Positions 52,378 through 61,228 are shown, numbered from the stretch's first letter. The stretch is DNA of 64,000 nt from Armatimonadota bacterium (GCA_020161505.1 JAIUNY010000001.1:62001-126000), one strand, 5' to 3'. Made by a program: numbers and translations. Notes: generated from the sequence alone by a model not told the origin.

Positions 52378-53826
52378 GTGCTCACCACCCATACCGCCGC
52401 CGAACTGGCAGCCAAGCTCCACAGCAAGGAAGTTTCAGCGAGGGAAGTCACTCAGGCTTTTCTTGACCGAATCGAGGCGCACGATGGCGAGTACGGCGCC
52501 TTTCTGACCGTGGACGCAGATCGAGCCCTGGCTCAAGCGGATGCCGCCCAGGAGCTCTTGGATGCCGGAACTGCGACCTCGATGACCGGGATCCCAGTGG
52601 CCGTCAAAGACAACATCTCGACCAATGGGATGCGCACGACTTGCGCGAGCAAGATTCTGGAGAACTATGTTCCTCCGTTCGATGCGACGGTCGTGGAGCA
52701 AATGAACGCGGTCGGCGCGGTGACGATTGGGAAGACCAATCTTGACGAGTTCGCGATGGGAACCACGAACGAGAACTCCGCGTTCAAGCCCGTTCGCAAT
52801 CCGTGGGATACCGACCGGGTTCCTGGGGGAAGTTCGGGCGGATCGGCAGTGGCCGTCTCGGCAGAGCTCGCGGCGGTCTCGCTCGGCTCCGATACCGGTG
52901 GTTCAATTCGATTCCCCGCCTCTTTGTGTGGATTGGTGGGGTTCAAGCCGACTTACGGTCGAGTTTCCCGCTACGGATTGATTGCCTTTGGATCAAGCCT
53001 GGATCAGATTGGCCCGTTTGGAAGATCGGTGGAAGATGTTGCAATGACTTCCGAGATGATCTCGGGCTACGATGCGATGGATTCCACATCCCTGGTCGAC
53101 GCGAAGATCAGCACCAAGGGGTTGAAAGATGGGAGCTTGAAGGGTCTGAAGGTTGGTCTCCCGACCCAGCTCTTCACCGACACGATTGATTCGGGTGTTC
53201 GAGAAGTTCTCGAGCTCGCGATCGACAACCTGAAGCGAGAAGGCGTGGAGTTTAAGGAAGTTGATCTGCCCTCGATCAACTACGGGGTGACAACGTACTA
53301 CCTCATCGCTCCTGCCGAGGCGAGTAGCAACTTGGCTCGATTTGACGGCGTGCGGTTTGGGCCGAGGCTGGAATCGGACGGACACATCGAAAGCTTCATG
53401 AAGACTCGAGGCGAGCTCTTCGGGCCGGAAGTGAAGCTTCGGATCATGGTGGGCACGTATGCTCTCAGTGCGGGATACTACGATGCCTACTATCACCGAG
53501 CCCAGCAGGTGCGCGGCCTGATGGCGAGCGAATTTGAGAAGGCTTATCAAGAGTTTGATGTACTGGTCTCACCCGCTTCGCCGAGCGTGGCCTTCCCGCT
53601 GGGAGGGATTAAGGATCAGATGGCGTTGAAGTTGCTGGACTTCTGCACGATTCCCGCGAACATGGGCGGGTTTCCGAGCATCAGCATTCCGTGCGGGCTC
53701 TCGGAGGACTTACCGGTGGGAATGTTGCTGACGGGTCCCGTAATGAGCGATGAGCGGCTGCTGCAGATTTCCTACGCGTTCGAACAAGCGTTCGGTCGTG
53801 ACTACCGTCGCCCGCCTATTCTCTAA
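52378..53826 (+). CDS. gatA: Asp-tRNA(Asn)/Glu-tRNA(Gln) amidotransferase subunit A
   Basis: 482 residues from GTG 52378. The amidase triad is visible: Lys in PVAVKDNISTNG, the cis-Ser in GGSSGGSAVAVSAELA and the nucleophile Ser in GSDTGGSIRFPA. KTNLDEFAMGTTNENS and the C-terminal SPASPSVAFPLGG are typical. It releases ammonia from glutamine for GatB. It is in an operon with gatC. Confidence 0.96.
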   Translation: MLTTHTAAELAAKLHSKEVSAREVTQAFLDRIEAHDGEYGAFLTVDADRALAQADAAQELLDAGTATSMTGIPVAVKDNISTNGMRTTCASKILENYVPPFDATVVEQMNAVGAVTIGKTNLDEFAMGTTNENSAFKPVRNPWDTDRVPGGSSGGSAVAVSAELAAVSLGSDTGGSIRFPASLCGLVGFKPTYGRVSRYGLIAFGSSLDQIGPFGRSVEDVAMTSEMISGYDAMDSTSLVDAKISTKGLKDGSLKGLKVGLPTQLFTDTIDSGVREVLELAIDNLKREGVEFKEVDLPSINYGVTTYYLIAPAEASSNLARFDGVRFGPRLESDGHIESFMKTRGELFGPEVKLRIMVGTYALSAGYYDAYYHRAQQVRGLMASEFEKAYQEFDVLVSPASPSVAFPLGGIKDQMALKLLDFCTIPANMGGFPSISIPCGLSEDLPVGMLLTGPVMSDERLLQISYAFEQAFGRDYRRPPIL

Positions 53827-53852
53827 AGCCGCCCTCCGGGAGATCCCGACTC

Positions 53853-54746
53853 ATGGATGAGATCCGCAAGCGAGACATACAAGTTTTCTTCAAGGAGCTT
53901 GTGTCGCCGGGTTCCGTTTTTGTGACTCTCCTAGCGGGAGGGTGTCTCGGGATGATTGCGATGAACCCCTTCGCCACGCCCAGCGGGTCGATGCTGGTGG
54001 TCGGGGCCTCCGTAGTACTGGGGCTCGTGATTTCGGCTTACTTACGCTCAATTCCGCGTCGGTTTCAAGATCGGCGATTCGGGGTGCTGTGGCGCGAAGC
54101 TCAGGTTCGCGAGAAGAGCCTGAAAGGGGCGCTCGCCAAGCTCAAGAAGTCAAACATTGCCGACTTAAGCGAACTTCCCACCACGGTTCGGCGCATGATG
54201 CCGGAGATCTACCGGGCGCTACGCCGGGCCGATATGGTTCAGGTGGAGGTTCGCAATAGCGAAAAGGCGTTCGGGCCCATGACCTCGGCGAGTCACCGCA
54301 CGATCAACGATCCTCAAGCTCAAGAGCTCTATCGGGTAGCGGATCGAAACATCGCCGAATACACGACTCATCTTAAGGCAGCGCTGGCGGGGGTCGAGCG
54401 GGCGGAAGCGCAAGCCGTCGTGTTCTCCACGACTCTCGACACTCTGCGAATTCGGATGCTGAATTACCGACTCACCGGCCGCGCTCCGGATTTGGAGACA
54501 AGGGAGTTTCTGAACGTGATTGCTGAGGCGAAGATGCAGTTCGCGGCTATCGACAAAGCCCTCGATGAGATCGAAGGCATGCCCTTCCCAACCCTGACCA
54601 CCCTTGCCGGGGAGCCAGTCAATCCGAGCGCGGAATCCCGGGCGCGCGATGCGGCTGAGGTTGAGATGCGTGCCGCCCTCAGTCAGACTCCTCCTCCCGT
54701 ACCGGATCACGTACAAAACAAGCTCAATCAATCGGAGGATGCGTGA
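53853..54746 (+). CDS. Membrane protein with coiled-coil, unknown function
   Basis: 297 residues. Two membrane helices (SVFVTLLAGGCLGMIAMNPF, SMLVVGASVVLGLVISAYL) are followed by a long, mostly helical cytoplasmic region with heptad-like stretches (LWREAQVREKSLKGALAKLKKSNIADLSELPTTVRRMM, LKAALAGVERAEAQAVVF). No known family is recognised. It links gatA (26 bp upstream) to ispE (overlap GTGA), so all may share a transcript. Confidence 0.65.
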   Translation: MDEIRKRDIQVFFKELVSPGSVFVTLLAGGCLGMIAMNPFATPSGSMLVVGASVVLGLVISAYLRSIPRRFQDRRFGVLWREAQVREKSLKGALAKLKKSNIADLSELPTTVRRMMPEIYRALRRADMVQVEVRNSEKAFGPMTSASHRTINDPQAQELYRVADRNIAEYTTHLKAALAGVERAEAQAVVFSTTLDTLRIRMLNYRLTGRAPDLETREFLNVIAEAKMQFAAIDKALDEIEGMPFPTLTTLAGEPVNPSAESRARDAAEVEMRAALSQTPPPVPDHVQNKLNQSEDA

Positions 54747-55573
54747 AGATCGAAACGATCTGTCCGGCGAAGGTGAATCTCTTCCTTGCCGTTGGGCCGC
54801 CTGATGTGAGCGGAATGCACCCCCTTCGGACGGTCTTTCAGGCGATCAGTCTGGCGGATCGGTTGGTGATTGAAGACTCTCCGACGGGTCAGGATGAACT
54901 CATCTGCAACTGGCCAGGGATGCCAGAAAACAACACCCTCACGAAGGCGCTTCGGCTTTTGCGCGAGCTGATTCCTGTGCCGAGACTGCGCATGACTCTC
55001 ACCAAGTCGATCCCGGCGGAAAGCGGGATGGGGGGCGGCAGTTCGAACGCGGCGGGACTGCTGAGGTGCCTCCAGGCGATCAATCCGGGTTGGATCCCTG
55101 ATTTCGTCGCCCACTCGGTTGCCGCTGCCGTCGGGGCTGATGTCCCGTTTTTCCTCACCGGAGGCTGCGCGAGAGGCGAAGGCTATGGAGAACGAATCAC
55201 GGCATTGCCCGATGGCGAGCCCCGCTGGTTCGTCGTGATCCGCCCGGATGAGGGAGTTTCGACTCCTGCCGCTTACCGCGCTCTGGATGCGATGGATCGA
55301 GAATGGCGCGACTATCCGCCTGATCCGTGGACGGGGCTTTTCAATGACTTTGAGCGCGTGGCCCCGTGCATGTGTGGTGAGATTGCGGAGCGGCTCCAGG
55401 TTCATGGCGCAGAAGGCGCTTTGTTGAGCGGATCGGGGTCGGCGGTGTTTGGGTGGTTTTCTTCAGAGGGAGAGGCGGCCCAGGCGCTTGGTGCTTTGCA
55501 GAATGAAAATCTGGGCGACCTCTGGCTTGCGCGAACCTTGACTCGGGAGGAATCGCTCTGGACGACGTGGTGA
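54743..55573 (+). CDS. ispE: 4-diphosphocytidyl-2-C-methyl-D-erythritol kinase
   Basis: 276 residues from GTG 54743. GHMP-kinase motifs are present: ICPAKVNLFLAVGPPD at the start, the ATP loop PAESGMGGGSSNAAGLLRCL and the C-terminal LLSGSGSAVFGWFSSEG. IspE performs the ATP-dependent step of the MEP isoprenoid pathway. It overlaps its downstream neighbour, a MobA-like transferase. Confidence 0.93.
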   Translation: MKIETICPAKVNLFLAVGPPDVSGMHPLRTVFQAISLADRLVIEDSPTGQDELICNWPGMPENNTLTKALRLLRELIPVPRLRMTLTKSIPAESGMGGGSSNAAGLLRCLQAINPGWIPDFVAHSVAAAVGADVPFFLTGGCARGEGYGERITALPDGEPRWFVVIRPDEGVSTPAAYRALDAMDREWRDYPPDPWTGLFNDFERVAPCMCGEIAERLQVHGAEGALLSGSGSAVFGWFSSEGEAAQALGALQNENLGDLWLARTLTREESLWTTW

Positions 55574-56310
55574 TCCTTGCCGGTGGCCGCTGCTCGGAGG
55601 AGATGAAAGCTCTCACCGGGCGCGATTTTCGCGCTGATATTCCGCTCTTGAATGGGGAAACATGCCTCGCCCGCACGCGCCGGGTTCTCTCCAAGTTTGG
55701 CGAGCCGCTGGTGATCGGGGGCCGAGAGGGATGTGCCCCACGACAAGCTCCGGGTGGGGAGTCTTTTGTGGAGAGTTTTGCTGCCGCGAACGCCTTGGTC
55801 CGAGGCCGCAGGTACTTGCTGGTGACGGTGGACTTGCCGCTTCTGACCGAGTCGGCGGTCAGCGACTTTGTGTCTCGGTGTGATCCTGATATTGCTCTGA
55901 GCTACCCCATTGTCCCTGCAGCCGAGTGCGAGGCTCAACTGCCGGGAATGAAGCGCACGACGCTCAAACTCCGCGAAGGCCACTTCACAGGGGGGAATAT
56001 CGCGATGATCGATGCTCCGGCAGTGCAGGAGGCAACGGCAATCCTTCAGCGAGCCTACGCCGCGCGGAAGAGTCCGGTGGCTCTTGCTGGGATTGTCGGG
56101 TTGGACACCTTGTTTCGAGTGCTCCTGAGCAAGCTGGTGCCGATGACCCTGAGCGTGGCGTATCTGGAGAAACGGGTTGGGAAGATGCTGACCATCCCCG
56201 TGAGGGCGGTCGTGACTCATTCGGCCGAGATCGGGGCGGACTTGGATAGTGCCGATCAATACCAGGTATTTTTACGGGCTCTAGAGAAACGAGAAGGCTC
56301 CGAAAACTGA
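55567..56310 (+). CDS. MobA-like NTP transferase domain protein
   Basis: 247 residues from GTG 55567, overlapping ispE by 7 bp. The nucleotide-binding start MVILAGGRCSEEMKALTG resembles the LAGGxSxR...K motif of NTP transferases, and RRYLLVTVDLPLLTESAV holds the metal-binding Asp region. The Lys of the usual motif is not clearly placed. It may be a molybdenum-cofactor or sugar-nucleotide cytidylyl/guanylyl transferase; neighbours do not settle it. Confidence 0.75.
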   Translation: MVILAGGRCSEEMKALTGRDFRADIPLLNGETCLARTRRVLSKFGEPLVIGGREGCAPRQAPGGESFVESFAAANALVRGRRYLLVTVDLPLLTESAVSDFVSRCDPDIALSYPIVPAAECEAQLPGMKRTTLKLREGHFTGGNIAMIDAPAVQEATAILQRAYAARKSPVALAGIVGLDTLFRVLLSKLVPMTLSVAYLEKRVGKMLTIPVRAVVTHSAEIGADLDSADQYQVFLRALEKREGSEN

Positions 56311-56313
56311 TTT

Positions 56314-56574
56314 GTGCACCTCAGGTTAGTAGAAGGCAATTCTGATCCTCTGGCCACCACGCGCGACTTTTTGATGTCGCTTCATGCGGTGGTGGAAGCC
56401 GAGGTGTGGGAGCGCAAGGGCACAATTCTCGCCCGCGTGTGCATCGGCGATGATTCGCTGGCGAGCGAAGTGGATCTTCGGCAAGCCTGTCTGCGTGAAG
56501 TTGGCAGCGACGCAACCCCCCAGATGATCATGGTTGAGCGCATTCGTCGTCCAGGCGTGCGCGCGGTCGCCTAA
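56314..56574 (+). CDS. Small hypothetical protein
   Basis: 86 residues from GTG 56314, three bases after the previous stop. No domain is recognised. The composition is globular (TTRDFLMSLHAVVEAEVWERKG, LARVCIGDDSLASEVDLRQACLREVG), alpha/beta and without membrane segments. Its place at the end of the gatC-to-transferase gene string suggests it is co-transcribed. Confidence 0.55.
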   Translation: MHLRLVEGNSDPLATTRDFLMSLHAVVEAEVWERKGTILARVCIGDDSLASEVDLRQACLREVGSDATPQMIMVERIRRPGVRAVA

Positions 56575-56593
56575 TTCACGCGCCGGAACAAAA

Positions 56594-56631
56594 AGAGAAG
56601 GCCGTCTGGTTCATCACCAGACGGCTTTCTC
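56594..56631. terminator. Bidirectional terminator
   Basis: GCCGTCTGGT (56601-56610) pairs with ACCAGACGGC (56616-56625) with a 5-nt loop. TTTCTC follows on the plus strand; on the minus strand CTTCTCTTTTTG follows. It separates the plus-strand gat-ispE string from the minus-strand small genes. Confidence 0.88.
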
Positions 56632-56651
56632 AGTTCAGAGACGAGAGATGA

Positions 56652-56864
56652 TTACTCGCCGGCTTCTTCTTCGTCTTCTTCGTCGAGATCGATCTCGACA
56701 TCATCATCAATCGAGGCGTTGGCCGGCTTGGGATCTTCGAGCTTGAGTTCGGCAATGCTCTTGAGGTCTCGGTTCGGGCAGTTGTTGCAGACGAACTTCA
56801 CCTCCACCGCATTGAGCCAGGAGGGGACGTTTTCGATCGTTTTTCCGCAGTTGCACTTGACCAT
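56652..56864 (-). CDS. Small zinc-ribbon-like protein with acidic tail
   Basis: 70 residues from ATG 56864, preceded by AGGTG. Cys4, Cys6, Cys26 and Cys29 (KCNCG...FVCNNCPN) look like a zinc ribbon. The C-terminus is a run of Asp and Glu (IDDDVEIDLDEEDEEE). No named family; it may bind nucleic acid or a basic partner. Confidence 0.65.
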   Translation of the reverse strand: MVKCNCGKTIENVPSWLNAVEVKFVCNNCPNRDLKSIAELKLEDPKPANASIDDDVEIDLDEEDEEEAGE

Positions 56865-56897
56865 GTTGTGGTTCACCTGATGAGCGAGCGCTCCGGT

Positions 56898-57197
56898 TTA
56901 GGAGGACGCCTCGCTGCTTGTTTCTAAATCTTGTTTCGACGCCGCCGGGGCGTTGAGATCCATGTACTCCTCGTACTGCTGGATTGCCTGCTTGTGAGTC
57001 ATCCATCCATTGGCGAGCATGATGACCGCGCCGATGATGTAGTAGAGAACGAGACCTGGTTCGGAAACTTGGCCCGGATCGCGGATGACCGCTTCGCCTC
57101 GCACAATGCCCCAGAGTGCGATAATCACAAGCGCGAAGCCGAAGAGGAAGAAGGTGTTCTTCCACATGACCGGACGCGACGGGGCTTTCTTACTCAC
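56898..57197 (-). CDS. Small two-TM membrane protein
   Basis: 99 residues with helices TFFLFGFALVIIALWGIV and GLVLYYIIGAVIMLANGWM. A cytoplasmic helix rich in Gln/Glu (HKQAIQQYEEYMDLN) and a Ser/Glu tail follow. No family is recognised. It lies upstream of the zinc-ribbon gene on the same strand. Confidence 0.6.
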   Translation of the reverse strand: MSKKAPSRPVMWKNTFFLFGFALVIIALWGIVRGEAVIRDPGQVSEPGLVLYYIIGAVIMLANGWMTHKQAIQQYEEYMDLNAPAASKQDLETSSEASS

Positions 57198-57222
57198 AGA
57201 CTCCCCAGGATACCTGGCAAGG

Positions 57223-57402
57223 CTAAGCCCGGATATCGACGACCTTGCCCTTTGGGTCCAACAGGTTCAGGAGCTTCTCGGCGGCTTGCTGTTGTGAGTC
57301 CAGAGCTTTCTTGAGCACTCGGGCTTGGTACTGCTGTCGCATCGCATCGGTTTGGGGCGTTGCGACGTTCGGGGTGACGGCAGGTTGCGTACCGATTTTC
57401 AT
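57223..57402 (-). CDS. YjfB-like putative motility protein
   Basis: 59 residues from ATG 57402 (MKIGTQPAVTPNV). The helix QYQARVLKKALDSQQQAAEKLLNLLDPKGKVVDIRA has the pattern of the small YjfB family: a V-L-K-x-A-L-D-x-Q core and an ending with a hydrophobic 'vDi' strand. Members are linked to flagellar or motility genes in Firmicutes and Proteobacteria. No flagellar genes are in the window. Confidence 0.65.
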   Translation of the reverse strand: MKIGTQPAVTPNVATPQTDAMRQQYQARVLKKALDSQQQAAEKLLNLLDPKGKVVDIRA

Positions 57403-57458
57403 GGCTATCAACATCTTCGGTAAAGTTGCCGGGATTCCTCAGGTTCCGAAGCGGTCGA

Positions 57459-57489
57459 AAAAAAACCGCCTCCCGTACCGGGGAGACGG
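57459..57489 (-). terminator. Terminator of the ECF sigma-factor gene
   Basis: On the minus strand CCGTCTCCC (57489-57481) pairs with GGGAGGCGG (57474-57466, one G-T), followed by a run of eight T (57465-57458). It lies 64 bp after the sigma-factor stop. Confidence 0.93.
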
Positions 57490-57552
57490 CTATCACATGC
57501 ATCTTGCTGCTTATCTCGCTTGCTCGCGAGTGTTGTGTTTTCGTAAATCTGC

Positions 57553-58143
57553 TTAGTCCATCGACCGTGGGGCATGCATGATGCCCTTGCGGATGACGAC
57601 ATCGCGGAGGAGTTTGCGGCCTCGGTGGATGCGGCTTCGCACGGTTCCCACGGTGGTGTTTTGAATCTCGGCGATGTCGGCGTAGCTCAGTTCCTTGACA
57701 TCACAGAGATAAATCGCATGGCGATAGACATCGGGGAGCTCATCGAGAGCGGCTCGGAGCTCGGCGCTGAATTCTTCGGCAAGAAGTTCTTCGTCGGCGG
57801 TGGAGTTGGGATCAATGATCGGAATCTCTTGGACTTCGCCATCGCTCGGCGAAACCATGGAGTTGAGAGAGTCAGCCTTGCGGATCGGGTTGTCCCGGCG
57901 TCGATCGTCCAAGTAGGCGCGCTGCATGATGCGGAGGAGCCAGTTCAGGAACGGGCGTCCTGGCATGTAGCTGCCGAATCCTCGCCATGCCTTCACGTAA
58001 GTCTCTTGCAAGAGATCCTGCGCGTCGGTGGAGTTCCGGGTGAGTTGCAAGGCCATGGCGTAGGCTCTGCGCTCGGTTTGGAGGCGCATGCGTTCAAACG
58101 TCTCTTGATCTCGTCGTTCCGTGAAGATGACCGTTTCGTGCAT
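57553..58143 (-). CDS. ECF-type RNA polymerase sigma factor
   Basis: 196 residues from ATG 58143, with GGAG six bases upstream. Sigma-2 region ALQLTRNSTDAQDLLQETYVKAWRGF...FLNWLLRIMQRAYLDDRRR and sigma-4 region ALDELPDVYRHAIYLCDVKELSYADIAEIQNTTVGTVRSRIHRGRKLLRD are clear. No anti-sigma gene follows; a terminator ends the transcript. It is preceded by a promoter and two nested inverted repeats, suggesting autoregulation. Confidence 0.94.
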   Translation of the reverse strand: MHETVIFTERRDQETFERMRLQTERRAYAMALQLTRNSTDAQDLLQETYVKAWRGFGSYMPGRPFLNWLLRIMQRAYLDDRRRDNPIRKADSLNSMVSPSDGEVQEIPIIDPNSTADEELLAEEFSAELRAALDELPDVYRHAIYLCDVKELSYADIAEIQNTTVGTVRSRIHRGRKLLRDVVIRKGIMHAPRSMD

Positions 58144-58161
58144 ACAATTCTCCGTAAGGCC

Positions 58162-58177
58162 CTTTCATTACTGAAAG
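58162..58177. promoter_or_regulatory. Palindrome in the sigma-factor leader
   Basis: CTTTCA-TTAC-TGAAAG, a perfect 6-4-6 repeat between the predicted transcription start and the ribosome-binding site. A second repeat, ACTCTGT (58181-58187) with ACAGAGT (58206-58212), flanks the -10 element. Confidence 0.5.
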
Positions 58178-58197
58178 TTCACTCTGTATCGGAAATG

Positions 58198-58226
58198 ATA
58201 TTACAACAGAGTGATGTAAAAGTCAA
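58198..58226 (-). promoter_or_regulatory. Promoter of the ECF sigma-factor gene
   Basis: Minus strand TTGACT (58226-58221), 17-bp spacer, TAATAT (58203-58198). Close to the sigma-70 consensus; the start codon is 55 bp further on. Confidence 0.75.
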
Positions 58227-58438
58227 GCAAGAATGATGCAATTCTTTTCCACAGGGCGAAATTAGGTTCAAAAGGGCCGAAAAATTCTTGAGGGTGCGAT
58301 AGAAGAGTGGTCGTTACAGCAGCCGGTTGAGGGTGATGCAAGGCGTTGTGAGGCGGGCATAAGCGCCGGGACGTGGTGTCGAAGGGAGGCCTCAGCCCTT
58401 GCGTTCGAGCCCGCCGCTCGCCTAAGATGGAGAGGACA

Positions 58439-58804
58439 ATGAAGTTCATCCTCATCACCAAAGATGCTGAGATCACCAAGGCGACCGAAGGAGCCTTTCA
58501 GCCAGAGGACGAGCTTTTGATTTTTTCGGACTGGGCACCCGCGCTGGAAGCCTGCGAAGATGCCGACCTCCTTTTTGTGGATCTCCTCGCCACGCTCGAG
58601 AAACCGCACAAGATTGCCGGCTACGAGAGATTTGCCGAAGCCAAGATGGATCATCCGGTGGCCAGTGCCACGCCGCTTGTGCTGATCTCTGCCCCCGATG
58701 ACTACGAGCTTGACTTCATGGCGGGCTTTCCGAACTTTGTCTTCGCCCATCTCCGCCGACCCGTGACCTATAAAATCTTCCGCCGGGCCTCCACCTGGGT
58801 GTGA
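58439..58804 (+). CDS. Receiver-like small protein, probably degenerate
   Basis: 121 residues from ATG 58439. MKFILITKDAEITKATEGAF, DADLLFVDLLATLE, TPLVLISAPDDYELDFMAGFPNFVFAHLRRPVTYKIFRRA follow the strand order of a response-regulator receiver domain, with an Asp in LLFVDL at the phosphorylation-site position and no Lys at the conserved place. It is probably a pseudo-receiver. It precedes the DUF4127 gene; no kinase is nearby. Confidence 0.55.
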   Translation: MKFILITKDAEITKATEGAFQPEDELLIFSDWAPALEACEDADLLFVDLLATLEKPHKIAGYERFAEAKMDHPVASATPLVLISAPDDYELDFMAGFPNFVFAHLRRPVTYKIFRRASTWV

Positions 58805-58860
58805 AGTTGGGATAGGCGGTGCTGATCACATCACCCGAGAGAGGTGTCACACTACTCCCC

Positions 58861-60540
58861 ATGGTTCGGATGATGATGACGGGGTTGCTGGCGGGAGGCA
58901 TTGTGCTCTCCGTGGCCGCCGCGCCGCTTGACTCGTCGGAAACCAGCCCGGCCGCAGAGTCTGCTCCGCCCAAGCCGAGGCGCATTTTGCTGATCCCGGT
59001 GGACGATCGCCCTGCCGTTGCCCAATTCGCCGGAATGATTGGGGAGATCGCGGGCAGCACGGTGGAGACACCTCCGAAGTCGTTTTTGGGCAAGTTCAAA
59101 CAGCCGGGATCGCCCGAGAGTTTGCTCCGCTGGCTCCGAACAAAGAATCTCTCGGACTACGACGCGGTGATTGTGAGTACCGACATGATCGCCTACGGCG
59201 GCCTCATCGCCAGTCGTGTTGACCGATCCAGCCTGAATCTGGCTTCCAATCGATTGCGCGAGCTGTGGCGCATCCGCAAGACCAGCCACAAAACTCCCTT
59301 CTATGCCTTCTCAAGCCTGATGCGGATTGCTCCGACTGCCGTGGCAGAGAACAGGGCCTGGCGGAACGATCTGTACTATTGGTCGATCTGGCGCGAGCGC
59401 GCCCGGCTTTATGGAGATCCCGATGCCAAGCGCAAGGCCGCAACCTACGCCGAGCGGATTCCTCAGGAAGAGATGGAGCGGTACGACCGTGCGCGTCAGC
59501 GGAACGTGCTTGTTCAGCGCGAACTTGTGAAGATGGCGTACCACGGCGCATTTTCTCACCTAGTGTTTGGTCAAGATGACGCCGCTCCGGTGGGGCCACA
59601 CATTCGGGAAATCGCAGAAATTCACCAAGAGGTGGAACGCCTCAAAGTTGGCCCGAAGGTTCGATTCTGCATGGGAATTGACCAGATTTCGAATTGTCTG
59701 GTGACGAAGGTGATCAGCGATCAGGTGGGGTGGTCACCCAAAGTTGCGATTGTGTCGGCCGATTCTCGGGGGCTGGACAAGATTGCGGCCTACGAGACTG
59801 AGCCGATCAGGGAGAGTCTGAAGGATCAGATCGAGACGAGTGGCGCGACAATCGTCAAAGATCCTAAGACCGCCGACTACACGCTCTTCCTGAACACCCC
59901 CGAGCCCGATCAGACGGAATTCAACCAGTTTGTGAGGAAACTCGCAGATGATCTTGGGGACGGTCGCGCAGTTGCCGTTGCCGATGTGAATCTCGGGTGG
60001 TCGGGAACGGCTGATCCCAAGCTTTTTGAGGCGATCACGCAAAGCAAAAAGGCCCCGCAGATGCTGAGCTATGCTGGGTGGAACACTGCCGGGAACACCA
60101 TGGGAACCACGATCCCCGCAGCCAATGCCTATTTGCTTGCGGTAAAAACGGGGAGCGACGCCTACCGTCGTGAAGTCGCGGCTCGATCGTTTGTGTTGCA
60201 CCGTTTGGTGAATGACTATTTCTACAATCGCTACGTTCGACCGGAGGCCTATCGCATGATTGAGCAGATGCAAAGCGGGAATCGAGAGGAGATCTATGAC
60301 TCCGCGAATCTTGCCCGGGTTGAGGCCTATGTGAAGAAAGATATGGGCGACCGTCTTCAGGCCATTTTCCGTGAGCAGATGGTCGCGCGACCCTTCCGGA
60401 TTGGCGAACGAGAGTTTCATGTTGTTGGGCTGGAAAACGTAAAGATTGATCTTCCCTGGCCACGGGCGTATGAGGTTGCACTCGATTTCAACCTTGTGGT
60501 GAGAGAGGCAAACGCGGCGACGAGTGAGGGAAGTAAGTAG
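58861..60540 (+). CDS. Exported DUF4127 protein
   Basis: 559 residues from ATG 58861 (an upstream in-frame start at 58819 is possible). A signal peptide ends near SVAAA. The DUF4127 domain starts RRILLIPVDDRPAVAQFAG and includes YDAVIVSTDMIAYGGLIASR, YAFSSLMRIAPTA, LVFGQDDAAPVGPHI and YAGWNTAGNTMGTTIPAANAYLL. Function is unknown; the conserved Asp/His/Asn positions point to an enzyme. It is followed after one base by an esterase gene. Confidence 0.9.
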   Translation: MVRMMMTGLLAGGIVLSVAAAPLDSSETSPAAESAPPKPRRILLIPVDDRPAVAQFAGMIGEIAGSTVETPPKSFLGKFKQPGSPESLLRWLRTKNLSDYDAVIVSTDMIAYGGLIASRVDRSSLNLASNRLRELWRIRKTSHKTPFYAFSSLMRIAPTAVAENRAWRNDLYYWSIWRERARLYGDPDAKRKAATYAERIPQEEMERYDRARQRNVLVQRELVKMAYHGAFSHLVFGQDDAAPVGPHIREIAEIHQEVERLKVGPKVRFCMGIDQISNCLVTKVISDQVGWSPKVAIVSADSRGLDKIAAYETEPIRESLKDQIETSGATIVKDPKTADYTLFLNTPEPDQTEFNQFVRKLADDLGDGRAVAVADVNLGWSGTADPKLFEAITQSKKAPQMLSYAGWNTAGNTMGTTIPAANAYLLAVKTGSDAYRREVAARSFVLHRLVNDYFYNRYVRPEAYRMIEQMQSGNREEIYDSANLARVEAYVKKDMGDRLQAIFREQMVARPFRIGEREFHVVGLENVKIDLPWPRAYEVALDFNLVVREANAATSEGSK

Positions 60541-60541
60541 G

Positions 60542-61210
60542 ATGCAAGAGTCACTCACCGGCTTCATTGACCGAAAGGTGGAGGGCATGGACTATCAGGT
60601 CTATGTCCCTCGTTTCGAGATTGCTTCGCCACCGCCTATCATCCTCTTTCTTCATGGAAGAGGAGAGTCTGGAACCGATGGGATCAAGCAGAGCGCGATT
60701 GGCCTGGGTCACGCCATCCGGATGAACTCCGCGCGCTGGCCCTTCATCGCCGTGATGCCGCAAAAGCCAAGCGCGGACAAACTCTGGCCCGAGTATCGAA
60801 CCGAGCTCAACGCCATTCTGGAAGCGGTGGAATCCCAGTTTCCCCATGACGAGACCCGCCGCTATCTGACCGGACTCAGCCAGGGCGGCAACGGAACAAT
60901 CGTCCTCGCCACAGAACTGCGCTGGAAGTTTGCCGCCATTGCCCCGGTCTGCGGATGGAGCGGCGCGTATGGATCATGGATTGAGAGCGGCTTAGGCGAG
61001 CGACTCAAAGATCTCCCGATGTGGGCGTTCCATGGCGACGATGATCCCGTGATTCCTGTGACGGCAAGCCGCTACGTGGTGGAGGAAGTCAAGAAGGCTG
61101 GTGGGGCGGCTGAGCTCACGGAATATCCCCAAGTTGGCCACAATAGCTGGGATTCTGCCTATGGACAAAGCGACATGCCGCAGTGGTTTCTGCGGCATGT
61201 CGTCAAGTAA
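60542..61210 (+). CDS. Predicted esterase (PHB-depolymerase/dienelactone-hydrolase type)
   Basis: 222 residues from ATG 60542. ILFLHGRGESGTDG (oxyanion region), LTGLSQGGNGTIVLA (nucleophile Ser), FHGDDDPVIPV (Asp) and QVGHNSWDSAY (His) give the triad. No signal peptide, so probably cytoplasmic. Starts one base after the DUF4127 stop, so the two may act in one degradation route; that is inference. Confidence 0.88.
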   Translation: MQESLTGFIDRKVEGMDYQVYVPRFEIASPPPIILFLHGRGESGTDGIKQSAIGLGHAIRMNSARWPFIAVMPQKPSADKLWPEYRTELNAILEAVESQFPHDETRRYLTGLSQGGNGTIVLATELRWKFAAIAPVCGWSGAYGSWIESGLGERLKDLPMWAFHGDDDPVIPVTASRYVVEEVKKAGGAAELTEYPQVGHNSWDSAYGQSDMPQWFLRHVVK

Positions 61211-61228
61211 CCAGTTGGTGGAAACGGT

